Shown one piece after another: positions 9,480 through 19,577 of a stretch of 64,000 bases of DNA. Under the pieces are notes generated by a model. The model did not search any database and was not told the DNA's origin. It worked only from the letters and a program-made list of their open reading frames with translations. Source of the DNA: Castor canadensis (Eukaryota; Chordata; Mammalia; Rodentia; Castoridae); assembly GCF_047511655.1 (NCBI RefSeq), contig NC_133392.1, forward strand, positions 27,480,001 through 27,544,000. The letters are read 5' to 3'. The translations under genes and the position numbers were made by a program. Numbering within the stretch: position 1 is the stretch's first letter; each line of letters opens with the position of its first letter.

Positions 9480-11760
9480 GGCAATCTTTTTTTCCCATCC
9501 TCATAGTTCCTAAGGCTCATGGATTTCCCTCCCATCTCAGATTTCCCCTCACTCTTCTGAAATTGTTTCCCTGAATTATGCCCATTTCACCTCAGATGCC
9601 AAAGTTTGTCCCCAGATGTCCCAGCCTGGCTCCATCTCCCTCAGAAGTTGGCTTTCCCTACTCCAACCCCCCCAGTTGTTGCTCCTCACCCCTAGCTGTT
9701 ATGAGGCTTGACAGGTGGCTCTCCTGAGGCAGGGTTCCTGCACAGAGTCCTGGAGTAGATTGTTGAGGGAGGGGTGGCAGATGGGGTCCTTGCCTAGGAA
9801 GGGTCCTTGGGTTGGAGGGTCTTGGATCAGAGTGCCTTGGAGGCTTCCTTTTATCTGTGAGATTCTTACCCCTACCCAGACTACTAGCCCTGCTGAGATC
9901 TAAACTGATCTCCCCAGGTGCTGATGTCCCTGGGTGGGGTGTTAAGAGAGGAGCAAGATTGTTTATCTCCTGCTGATTTGGGGTGGGGGCACTGAAGGAG
10001 GAAGACCCCTATGTTCCATAGGGATATGGAAGGAGGAATAGGTCCCCCTCAGATTCCTAGTAGTTCTGTCTCCAGGTCCCTCTTCCCCATCATTAAAGAG
10101 CATTGCCAAGATAGGGAGACCCTGCTGTGGGTTGGAGATGAGTCTTAGCATCTATAACCCCCCCTACCAGTGTCCCTCATTTTCATCCCAGGCAGGGGAA
10201 GCTGAGGCCTCAGACCATTTCCCCACTGAGGTCTCTTTGGATCTGAAGTAAAGCCTGAAAGACCTGCGCTTCTACCTCACCTCCCCAGCTGGCAGGAAGA
10301 CACCAGAAGAAAGGACTACCTGGCCCACCCCACCCCTCTCCAATCCACAAGGTTACCTTGGCCCTGTCATGCTGCCATCCCAGCTCCTCATAGCCCCACT
10401 GCCTCAGGACCCCAAGGACTACACTTGCACCACCACCACCCTACTCCTGTAGGCCTGTCCCGACAAGGATATTTACCAGCCAGCTGCCACCACCAATTCA
10501 TCCTGAGAATGCCAGGTAATGTGCAGTAAGTCCATGTCTGGCACTGGGTGCACTCGGGCCTCTTTGAGTGTATGCTAGTGTGTGTATGCATGTGATCACT
10601 GAGCTGGGAGAGGACCTGGATATGTGCAAGTATATGTCAAGGCAGTGTAAACTTGTTAGTGTGTATGTGTGCACACATGTGTATGTGTCTGGTGTCTGTT
10701 AGTGAATTCATTCAGCTAGCATTCACTGAGCCCTCTCCAGGTGCCAGGCCTGATCTAGGTGCTAAGGATATGGTATTGGATAAGATAGAGAAAACATGTC
10801 AGCTAGGTGCAAGTGGAGGCTCTAAGCACAATATAATTTGGATGTGTTGTTTAAATGTATAGTTTGTCATTGTGATTGTGTTTGGTTATTGGTTGCTGTG
10901 GCAGTTGTGTGACAGAATTGGGCATTTGTAGGTTCACATCCTGTATATGTGTGTGTTGAGGAGGAGGTTGGGGAAGAGGTAGAACTCCAGGCTCAGACCC
11001 TGCCCTGCTTGGGGGAAAGGAGAGAACTGAGAGACAGGGGAACTCAGTATTTGAATTCAGGAAACATGGTGGCTGCCCAGTGGCCATGGCAACTTCCTCT
11101 GAAGCCCCAGACTTGGCTCCTCCCCATTAGCCCCCAGCAGCCCCTGTGGGGAAAGTTCCTGATGAAGAATTATGAGGTAACTGAAGGAAGAGCACCTTCA
11201 AGACCCTCATACCCTCTATTTCCAGGTGTAGGTGTGGGCCCAGTCTTAGCTCAGCTGTGTGTACCACAGCCAGGGGTCCTGAACCAGCAGAGGCATGAGC
11301 TCTGAACTCAATCCCAGACCTCTGTATTTTCCACTGAATCTCCAGCTCATCCTTCTCCTCAGCTCCTTCCCCACATTTCCTGGTCTAGGCAGATTCAGCT
11401 TCAGCCCCTTTCCTACGACTTTCCTCTAATCTAGCGCAACCTCTGGCCCCTTTGATACCTGATCTCAGACCAGCCTGACTTCTAACCTTTCTTCAAAGGG
11501 AGGACTCTAGCCCCGTTCAATATGAGTCCCTTCCTAAGACAAAAACTCTTAAGCAGCTCTTCCATATCCAGAGCCCTTCCCCAATCCTCTTTCACAAAGT
11601 AGAGCCTTATCTTGGGATTGGTAGAAGTAGATGAAAAGGTAACTGGTTCAGAAGTATATCCTGGAAGAAGGGAAGGGCAAGGAAGCCAGGGAGATGAGGG
11701 GCCTGAGGTGCTGAGGATGCTCAGGTGTGCTCTGGGTCAGGTTGAAGGAAAGGCAGTGTA
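9480..11760. other. intergenic, mostly unique sequence
   Basis: No gene is seen. A short L2-like fragment is likely at about 10700-10800 ('ctctccaggtgccaggcctgat...'). A palindromic X-box-like site sits at 11080-11093. The rest shows neither ORF conservation nor recognisable repeats. Confidence 0.5.
11080..11093 (+). promoter_or_regulatory. palindromic RFX X-box-like motif
   Basis: GTGGCCATGGCAAC fits the RFX consensus GTNRCC-N2-RGYAAC on both half-sites. A YY1-like AACATGGTGGC lies just upstream (11063-11073). It sits in repeat-free intergenic DNA 1.6 kb beyond the LDB1 3' end. Function is inferred from the motif only. Confidence 0.4.
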
Positions 11761-11767
11761 AAAAATA

Positions 11768-11860
11768 AGTCTGACAGCACTTGGAAGGCTGAGGTAGAAG
11801 AGAGGACCGTGAATTTGCAGTTAGCATGGGCTACATAGGAAGACCTGGTTCAAAAAACAA
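11768..11860 (+). repeat. B1-like SINE fragment
   Basis: Reads 'cagcacttggaaggctgaggtagaag ... gggctacatagg', the 7SL-derived B1 core, with an A-rich end. Confidence 0.75.
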
Positions 11861-11863
11861 AAA

Positions 11864-12290
11864 GTCGGGCACTTGTGGCTTATGACTGTAATCATAGCTA
11901 CTCATGAAGTAGAGATCAGGAGGATCTCAGTTCAAAGCCAGCCCTGGCAAATAGTTGAAGAAACCCTTTTTTTTTTTGTGGTACTGGGATTTGAACTCTG
12001 AGCCTACACCTTGAGCCACTCCACCAGCCCATTTTTGTGATGGGCATTTTTGAATGAGGGTCTCAGGAACTATTTGCCCTGGCTGGCTTGGAACTGCAAT
12101 CCTGATGGCTGCCTCCTGAGTAGCTAGTATTATAGCATGAGCCACCAGCACCCGGAAAAGAAACCTTATCTTGAAAATATCCAATATAAAAAAGAGCTGG
12201 CAGAGTGGCTCAAGCCTGCCCAGCAAGCATGAAGCCTTGCGTTCAAACCCCAGTACCACCAAAAAAATTAAAAAGAAATAAAAAATAATA
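11864..12290 (+). repeat. composite B1-tRNA SINE, split by an antisense copy
   Basis: The B1-like head (11864-11965) and the tRNA-type tail (from about 12159 to a long A-rich end) belong to one + element. An antisense composite SINE occupies 11966-12158. AGAAACC on both sides (11959-11965 and 12159-12165) is its target duplication. Confidence 0.85.
11966..12158 (-). repeat. composite SINE inserted in the + SINE
   Basis: T run, reverse tRNA-type unit, then reverse B1-like unit ending 'gagccaccagcacccgg'. It is flanked by a 7-bp duplication AGAAACC, so it is younger than its host SINE. Confidence 0.85.
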
Positions 12291-13050
12291 ATACAGTTCC
12301 AGGCCAGATTTCAAAGATATGGTTTTGTCCCTGCTGGCCCTGGCTTCCTAGTAACCAGAATGTTTATGATTATCTGCTGACTATCATCCCTGTGACCATA
12401 ATACCATTTTCTCAGGGTCCACCTCAGGAGCTCCTCCCCAACCCTGCTTCCACCCTGAGGTCTTTGATGAAGCTTGTACAGGAAATGGGTGGGAGATTAT
12501 AGATCCTGCAGTTCTTAGCATGGGAATTGGGGGAAGCTGAGTGGGAATGGAAACTGACCCACACCTCCAAGATCATTATTTAGCCTCAGGATGGGGCAAT
12601 TTTCCCCCAGATTCCAGGACCCCTTTCCTAAAGTAGCTAAACTTTTGGATTACTTCCCTCCCCATTGCCTCAGCTCTATGCCACCAGCTCAGCTCTCCTG
12701 GAGGAGAGTACCTGATGAAAAGTCTCAGAATGGGTGGGAGAAAAGAATCTTTTCCTCATCACCTCCAATAAGTAAGATTGCATGGAGGAGGTAGGCATAA
12801 TTTCTCTCCTTTTAATGAACATCAGGTACACAGAACTAGATTAATCATAACCTTGGTCATGACACTTTCATCTTTGCAGTACATAAGTGCACATACAATG
12901 CACATTTATTCACTTTTAACACTGTGATAAGAATTCATCAGTATGAAAGCTAGGACTTTGGCAATATGGACTTTTGCTATGTGGTTATCCTCCTCCAAGC
13001 CCTCTTTCAAGTTAGCCATAATTCTCTTGTTTTCTTTTTATATATTTATC
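12291..13050. other. intergenic unique sequence
   Basis: No gene and no clear repeat are recognised before the SINE cluster starting at 13052. Confidence 0.5.
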
Positions 13051-13051
13051 T

Positions 13052-13619
13052 ATCTGTGTTCTTTTTGAGGGGTTGAACTCAGGGCCTCACACTTGCTAAG
13101 GAGATACTCTACCACTTGAGCCACTCCACCAGCCCTTGCTTTAGGTTTTTTTGGTTTTTTGGTTTTTTTTTTTGAGATAGGGTCTTATGAACCATTTGCA
13201 CGGGCTGACTTCAAAACAGTGATCCTCCTGATTTCTACCTCCTGATTAGTTAGGATTACAAGTGTGAGCCACCAACAGTTTTTTTTGTTTGTTTTGTTTT
13301 TTGGTGGTTCTGGGGTTTGAACTCAGTGCCTCGCACTTGCTAGGCAGGTGCTCTACCACTTGAGCCACACTTCTAGCCCACTAGTTATCTGTATTCTAAA
13401 AAGGTATGAAAATTTTGAAATTCTAGTTATCTTTTTCTTTTCGATACTGGGGTTTGAACTTAGGGCCTAAACCTTGAGCCACATTTTTTTGTGTGTGTGA
13501 AGGGTTTTTTAGAGATAGGGTTTCTTGAACTATTTGCCTCAGCTGGCTTCAAACCACAATCGTCCTGATCTCTGCTTCCTGAGTAGCTAGGATTACAGGT
13601 GTGAGCCACTGGCACCCAG
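13052..13619 (-). repeat. cluster of three antisense SINEs
   Basis: A composite B1-tRNA element (13052-13277) comes first, then a tRNA-type unit alone (13278-13381), then a second composite (13429-13619) whose tRNA part has the short 'cctaaaccttgagccac' form. All are on -. Confidence 0.85.
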
Positions 13620-13659
13620 CTGAAATTCTAATTTTTACCTTATTATAAGGTAATACTGC

Positions 13660-13900
13660 TATATATAACTTTGGTGGCTATTTTTGATATTTTTGTTTAA
13701 TTTTGTATTACTAAGATTTACATTATTACATATGTTTACAATGTATTCATTTTGAGAACTGTATAATATTCCATCTTGTAACCCTATTACTGTTATTCAC
13801 TCTCCTGTCACTGGACATTTGGGTTATTTCTAGGTTTCTGCTATTGTGAAAAGCACTTCTATGAACACTGTTTTAAGTGTGGTCTCTGAAACTCATGTTC
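13660..13900 (-). repeat. old L1 (L1M-type) fragment
   Basis: Contains 'ctgtataatattccatctt' and 'ggacatttgggttatttctaggtt', the antisense of the 3' part of old mammalian L1 elements. Confidence 0.7.
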
Positions 13901-14569
13901 TCCCTCTGAAGTGCAAGTATGAGTACTTTTACTATGCTAGGAGATCTAGAGTTAACTTGAATTAAAGTGCAAACATTTACTGAATACCTGTCATATAATC
14001 TGTATGTGGTCCATTTTTTCACTCAGCTAGTCAAGTCATATTTAGTAAGTATCTAAACATACCCAGAGCCAGAGATAGGACAGTGAACAAGGCATCATGG
14101 CATATACCGTTGAGCAGGGTAGCATGTTAAACAAATGGTTATATATATAGATATGCAATTATAATTTATAATATAGCTGAGTAGTGTGGAATAAACATGA
14201 TAAGGAGACCTTATTTAAATTGATGAATTAAGGAAGGTTTCGCTGAGGGAGTGATGTTTCAGCCAAAAGGAAGACTTAGCCAGGTGATAGGTACAAGGCA
14301 GAGAATTTCAGGTGGAGAAAACAGGTTTGGATGTTGGAAGAAAAGCAGTGGATTCTAAGCCTAGTGAACAAGGGCAAGTGATGGGGGGGCAGGAGGAGGA
14401 GACTGGGGACAATGCTATGGTATTGATGGCTATAATGATGATAGCAGTTAACATTCATTCTGATCAAGGTTACTAAGAAGACTTATGTCAATTATCTCAC
14501 TAAAAGCTTACTGATTTTTCTCAAAACATTTTTTTCTAAATTACCTATTTTTTTCTTTCACCTTATAAT

Positions 14570-14700
14570 ATAGGACTGTCATCTCTCACTTTATTTACAC
14601 AGGAGGAAACTTAGGATCAGAAAACCCAAGCAACTTGCTCACAGACACAGAGCCAGTAAGGATTTCTAATTTTATCCAAATGTAATGGACACTGAAGGAT
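14570..14700 (+). repeat. MIR fragment
   Basis: The 'aggaggaaacttaggatcagaaaacccaagcaacttgctcacagacacagagccagtaagg' pattern is the MIR core and end, split here by substitutions. Confidence 0.65.
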
Positions 14701-14730
14701 CTAAGTCAGGTCATGATTAAGATCTGGTTC

Positions 14731-14823
14731 CTAGAACTGGGAGGGTGGCTCAAGTGCTAGAGCACCTGCCTAGCAAACATGAGGTCCTGAGTTCAAACCC
14801 TGTACTGCCCCCATCCTGCAAGA
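14731..14823 (+). repeat. tRNA-derived SINE (tail unit)
   Basis: 'gggtggctcaagtgctagagcacctgcctagcaaac' with box B 'gagttcaaaccc'. It lacks a B1-like head. Confidence 0.85.
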
Positions 14824-15014
14824 AAAGTCCTGGTTTCTACCTTCCAGAAACCCCCAGAGCAGGGGAAAAGGCTGATCTGGCTATAGTTTGAGTGACAAGA
14901 ACACTTCAGGGAGTGGGGTTAGAAACCTAGAAAGTGCTATGGAAATATAGGAATAGAGGAGACCAAAGGGATCTGGGAGGGAATCTATTTGCTGACAGTG
15001 ACATTGATTAAGAT

Positions 15015-15107
15015 TGTTTTTTGGGAGAGTGGTAGGTGCTGGGGATGGAAACCATGGCTTTGCTTCTGCTAGGCAAGCACTCTACCACTGAACTACACCC
15101 CTAGCCT
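15015..15107 (-). repeat. ID-type SINE
   Basis: Antisense ID: 'ggcaagcactctaccactga' followed by 'actacacccctagcc', the reverse of the classic 'ggctggggatgtagctcagtggtagagtgcttgcc'. Confidence 0.8.
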
Positions 15108-15233
15108 GGTTGTGACTTTTGAAGGCAAACTTGTGGTAGGTGATTTTGGCCAAGAACCCATTTACATTCTAAGCAGAGGGATGGCATTCAGGAAGATACT
15201 GATCCAGAAAGACAAATAATAGTGGCCTCTAAG

Positions 15234-15411
15234 CCGGGTACTGGTGGCTCACTCCTGTAATCCTAGCTACTCAGGAGTCAAGATCAGGAAGATTGCAGTT
15301 CTAAGCCAGTCGAGGCAAATAGTTTGTGAGACACTATCCTGAAAAACCCTATCACAAAAAATTGGGCTGGTGGAGTGGTTCAAGGTATAGACCCTGAGTT
15401 CAAACTCAAGA

Positions 15412-15412
<1 letters not shown>
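15234..15412 (+). repeat. composite B1-tRNA SINE, short-tail form
   Basis: B1-like head 'gccgggtactggtggctcac', linker 'ccctatcacaaaaa', then a shortened tRNA part 'ggtggagtggttcaaggtatagaccctgagttc'. The element runs into a CA microsatellite in place of its A tail. Confidence 0.85.

Positions 15413-15457
<45 letters not shown>
15411..15457. repeat. (CA)n microsatellite
   Basis: About 22 CA units grown from the 3' end of the preceding SINE. Confidence 0.95.
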
Positions 15458-15462
<5 letters not shown>

Positions 15463-15627
15463 TGAAAAAAAGAATGGCTTCTACAGAAGCCAAGAGTGCA
15501 CTATGGGGGCTCCGGGATGGCAAGAATGGGGGTTAATTTGCTGGATGGGAGAGAAGGAACCAGCAAAATGTTGGTTCCTAAATTGTAGAAAGTTTTGAAT
15601 GGTAACCCAGAGAAGTTTACACTTATG

Positions 15628-16229
15628 AAGAAGAACGAAATGTTACCATTCGCAGATAAATTGATGGAATTGGAGAACATCATTCTGAGTGAGGTTAGCC
15701 TGGCCCAAAAGACCAAAAATTGTATGTTCTCCCTCATATGCAGACATTAGATGAAGGGCAAACACAACAAGGGGATTGAACTTTGATCACAAGATAAAAG
15801 CAAGTGCACACAAGGGAGATTTGAGGATAGGTAAGACACCTAAAAAATTAGCTAGCATTTGTTGCCCTCAATGCAGAGAAACTAAAGCAGATACTTTAAA
15901 GCAACTGAGGCCAATAGGAGAAGGGGACCAGGAACGAGAGAAAAGGTTAGATCAAAAAGAATTAACCTAGAAGGTAACACACACACGCAGGAAATCAATG
16001 CGAGTCAACTCCCTGTATAGCTATCCTTATCTCAACTAGCAAAAACCCTTGTTCCTTCCTATTATTGCTTATACTCTCTCTTCAACAAAATTAGAGATAA
16101 GGGCAAAATAGTTTCTGCCGGGTAGCGAGGGGTAAGGGGGGGGTAAGGGAGGGGGCGGGGGGAAGGGGGGAGAAATGACCCAAACATTGTATGCACATAT
16201 GAATAAAACAAAAATTTAAAAAACAAAAA
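15628..16229 (+). repeat. L1 3' end (5'-truncated, rodent lineage subfamily)
   Basis: About 600 bp of LINE-1 3' end: the end of ORF2 and a 3' UTR that finishes with a G-rich tract (16121-16172), then 'gagaaatgacccaaacattg', then 'atgcacatatgaataaaac' and an A-rich tail. Near-identical flanks AGAAGTTTACACTTATG (about 15611-15627) and AGAAGTTTAGACTTAATG (about 16230-16247) are target-site duplications. The same 3' terminus recurs on - at 63228-63331. Confidence 0.85.
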
Positions 16230-16282
16230 AGAAGTTTAGACTTAATGTTCACAGAGAGTAGGAAGCCACCAAAAGTTTTGGA

Positions 16283-16695
16283 ACAGCAGGCTGGGCACTG
16301 GTAATCCTAGCTACTTGAGAGGCTAAAGTCAGGAGGATCGTTGTTTGAGACCAGCCTGGGGAAATAGTTTGAGAGATCCACATCACCAAATAACCAGGCC
16401 AACAGGGACTGGAGGTGTGGCTCAAGCAGTAAAGAGCCTGCTTTGCAAGTGTGAAGTCCTGAGTTCAAACCCCAGTCACATAAAAAAATTTTTTTTTGGC
16501 TGGGAGTCAGTGGCTCATGCCTGTAATTCTAGCTACTTAGGAGGCAGAAACCAGGAGGATCGAGGTTTGAAGCCAGCCTGGGCAAATAGTTCAAGAGACT
16601 CTGTCTCGAAAATACTTAACACAAAAAGGGCTGGTGCAGTGGCTCAAGGTGAAGACCCTGAGTTCAAGCCCCAGTACCACAAAAAAAAAAGGAAA
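16283..16695 (+). repeat. two tandem composite SINEs of different subtypes
   Basis: The first (16283-16493) has the linker 'aaataaccaggcc' and the tail 'gggactggaggtgtggctcaag...ctttgcaag'. The second (16497-16695) has the linker 'acttaacacaaaaagggctgg' and the shortened tail 'ctcaaggtgaagaccctgag'. They mark two distinct lineages of the same composite family. Confidence 0.85.
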
Positions 16696-16737
16696 AAAAA
16701 ATTTTTTTTTTGAACAGAGATGCAACCTAGTTAGTTA

Positions 16738-17005
16738 TGTTTTTTTATTTTGCTTTTTTGTTGTGTTTGTTTTTGAGACAGATCTCACTATGCAGCCTAG
16801 GCTTGCCTCAAACTTTCTATCCTCCTGCCTAAGACTCCCTAGTGCTAGACAGATACGATTTACCACATAGATTGATTTGTCATGGGGGCCAATTAGGAGG
16901 TCCTGAGGCTCATACTGCTGGGTTTTTTTTTTTTTTTTTTATACTGGGAATAAACCCCAGGGCCTTGCTCTTACAAGGCAAGAACTCTACCAGCTTCCAA
17001 CTAAT
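16738..17005 (-). repeat. B1-like SINE and ID SINE (antisense)
   Basis: B1-like (16738-16872, 'gagacagatctcactatgcagcctaggcttgcct') is followed by an ID element with a T20 run (16921-17005). Confidence 0.8.
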
Positions 17006-17261
17006 AGTAATTTAGAAAATGAAAACCAAACCAAACCAAAATGTCCTATTTTATCATAAAATAAAACAAATACAAAATTAAAGGATTAATAAAATCAGCA
17101 AATAAAATTAGAAGAAAACAAAATTAAATATCACTCATGAAACTTGTATGTGTGGGAATGACAAAATTATAAACTTAAATATCAAAGAAGAGATCAAAAA
17201 GGTAAACAGCAAGTTTTATAATTTCATCTCAATTAAAAAAGAACTCTTTCTGCCATCTTTC

Positions 17262-17350
17262 CTTTCTTTCTTTAGCAGTACTGGGTATTGAACTCAGGGC
17301 CTCATGCATGCTAGGCAAACACTTAGCCACTGAGCTACATCCCTGACCCT
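17262..17350 (-). repeat. ID-type SINE
   Basis: Antisense ID, 'gggcctcatgcatgctaggc' followed by 'ccactgagctacatccctgacc'. Confidence 0.85.
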
Positions 17351-17640
17351 CCAGTGTCTTCCATGCTGCCATAATGATATGTATGAATGACCTGACTAAC
17401 TCTCTCAAGAGCATCAAAATGCTGAAAAGAGAGGCAAACACCAGGTCCCTTTCTTTTTTCTTTTTTTCTTTCCTTTCTTTAAACACCAGGTCCTTATTAG
17501 GCAATGCTCTAAAGCCATTGTCTGGTTTCTAACTATGATGATGAAACATGGTTACATTGTCAAATTTGAAATCATTGTTGATTACAGAGCTGAGAAAATT
17601 TTTTGTGAACCTCACAGGCAGGTTAAACAAGTGTGGAGTG

Positions 17641-17729
17641 GGGCTGGTGGAGTGGCTCAAGCAGTAAAAGTTTGTGAAGCCCTGAGTTTGAACCCCAGTG
17701 CCACCAAAAAAAAAAAAAAAAAAAAAAAA
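17641..17729 (+). repeat. tRNA-derived SINE with intact target duplication
   Basis: 'gggctggtggagtggctcaagcag' to an A-rich tail of about 24 bases. A perfect 12-bp duplication AAGTGTGGAGTG flanks it (17629-17640 and 17728-17739), with no head unit present. Confidence 0.92.
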
Positions 17730-17938
17730 GTGTGGAGTGATCAGCCCCAGATCTGATGTGCAGCTTGAAAATCTTGAAAAATGGCAGAACAATTTGCTCC
17801 TCTCCAGTCAATGTGGCTTCAGTGTACTTTCAACCTCAGCTGGCATCATGGGCCATGGAGAAGCAAAACGAAAACTTACAAAGGGGAAAATCCTGGTTTT
17901 CTTTTTCTAGGGATATATAACATGCATATAAATAAAAT

Positions 17939-18147
17939 GTACTGGAGGTATGGCTCAAGTTGTCTAGCAAGCACAAGGCCCTGAGTTCAAACACAGAAAA
18001 AAAAAAAACAAAAAAACAAAAAAAAGCTGACTCACACCAATAATGACAGAAAGACTGAGAGTTCCAGGTTAGCTTAAGTTATTTAGTGAGTTCAAGACCA
18101 GCCTGGGCTACACAGGGAGACCCTGCCTCAAAAAAACAAAATAAAAA
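17939..18147 (+). repeat. truncated tRNA-type SINE and B1-like SINE
   Basis: A tRNA-type unit with a deleted middle (17939-18012) is followed by a B1-like element (18028-18147) ending 'tgggctacacagggagaccctgcctca'. Confidence 0.8.
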
Positions 18148-18334
18148 AGGAAAATAATGACCAATTTGATTACAAACAAATTTACAACTTGAGTCTATGT
18201 GTATATGAATAAAAACTAAATCAAACTTCAAAACAAATTTAAAGCATATAACACTGGGAACATATCTGCAGCAAATATGAAAATCTTTTCAAATAACCAA
18301 TTTGTCCAAGTAAGTTTATTTAAAAAAAAAAAGA

Positions 18335-18738
18335 AGTTCTGGTAGCTGCCACCTATAATCCTATTTGGGAGGCTGAAATTGGGAGAATCAAGGTTTGAAG
18401 CCAGCCTGGGCAAATCGTTCTTGTGACCTCCCAGCTATTTGGGAAGCAGAGGATGGAAGAGTCAAGATTCCAGGGTGCCCATGCCCGGACAAAAAGTTAG
18501 CAAGACCCCATCTCAAATAATAAGTTGGGCAGCGTAGCAAGCACCTGTCATCCCCAGCTACGTGAGAGACATAAAGAGAATTACAGTCTGAGGCCAGCCC
18601 AGGCAAAAAAATGAGAGACCTTATCCCTAAAATAACTAAAATGAAAAGGAGTAGGGGCATGGCTCAAGTGGTAGAATATCTGCTTAGCAGACATGAGGCC
18701 CTGAGATCAAAAACTCCAGCACTGCCAAAAAAGAAAGA
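18335..18738 (+). repeat. multimeric composite SINE (three B1-like monomers + tRNA unit)
   Basis: Three successive B1-like units (about 18335-18420, 18430-18515, 18525-18635) precede one tRNA-type unit (18646-18727). The linker 'tccctaaaataactaaaatg' joins head to tail. A similar arrangement occurs at 42266-42690 (+) and, antisense, at 32481-32823. Confidence 0.7.
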
Positions 18739-18867
18739 AATAAGTTCTTACACTTATGCCCAAGTGGCCTGGACTATTGTCCTCCTGTATTTATGCTTTC
18801 CCCTTAACTGGGATGATAGGTGCACACCATCACACCCAGCATTTTATTTTTTATTATTTTTAAATTT

Positions 18868-19072
18868 TATTTATTTTGCACTACTGGGGCTTAAACTCAG
18901 AGCCTACACCTTGAGCCACTTACTTCATCAGGCCTTTTTTGTGATGATTTTTTTTTTTGAGATAGGGTCTTGTATAAACTATTTGCTCAGGCTGGCTTCG
19001 AACTGTGATCCTTCTGATCTCTGCCTCCTGAGTAGCTAGGATTACAAGTGTGAGCCACTGTGTTGGGCTAAT
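18868..19072 (-). repeat. composite B1-tRNA SINE
   Basis: Antisense short-tail form: 'cttaaactcagagcctacac' followed by 'cttgagccact', then the B1-like unit ending 'gagccactgtgttgggct'. Confidence 0.85.
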
Positions 19073-19079
19073 ATCTTTT

Positions 19080-19357
19080 CTTAGTAGATTTAAACATATG
19101 TGTGTGTGTACATATGTATATATATAAATGAGATATAGTTCACATACTATACATACATAAATATACATTTAAGGAATCCAATTCAGTGGCTTCATCATGT
19201 CATACAACCATCACCACAATTGATTTTAAAACATTTTCATCATCCCTAAAACTTTTATTCATTAGCAGTCACCTGCTCTTTCAGCCCTAGGTAGCCACTA
19301 ATCTTCTTTATGTCTCTATGGGTTTGCCTGTTATAGACATTTCATAGAAATGGAATC
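19080..19357 (-). repeat. old L1 (L1M-type) 3' fragment, left part
   Basis: 'caattcagtggcttcatc', 'accatcaccacaattgatttt' (split) and 'tttgcctgttatagacattt' are antisense landmarks of old L1 3' ends. The element resumes at about 19872 after a nested insertion. Confidence 0.75.
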
Positions 19358-19360
19358 AGA

Positions 19361-19577
19361 GCCAGGTGCCAGTGGCTCATATCTGTAATCTTAGCTGCTT
19401 AGGAGGCAGAGATCAGAAGGATCAACGTTTTTTAAGCCAACACAGGTAAATAGTTTATGAGACCCTATCTCAAAAATACCCATTACAAAAATGGGCTGGC
19501 AGAGTGGCTCAAGTGGTAGAGTGCCTACCTAGCAAGTGCGAGGCTCTGAGTTCAAGTTCCAGTACTGAAAAAAAAAA
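19361..19577 (+). repeat. composite B1-tRNA SINE inside an old L1
   Basis: Full head, linker and full tRNA tail ('ggtagagtgcctacctagcaagtgcgag'). AGAAATGGAA at 19346-19355 recurs at 19872-19881, beyond the U6 copy, and is the likely target duplication. Confidence 0.85.

Noticed and set aside
13990-14130. Possible L2-like fragment ('gtaagtatctaaacatacccagagccagagatagg')
   Set aside because: Similarity is too weak to call by eye.
15411-15457. Short regular repeats as a CRISPR-like array
   Set aside because: Pure CA dinucleotides with no spacers, in a vertebrate genome.
17641-17729. tRNA gene candidates within SINEs (box A and box B present)
   Set aside because: The family has A tails, target duplications and dozens of diverged copies, and the cloverleaf is not maintained. 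These are retroposons.
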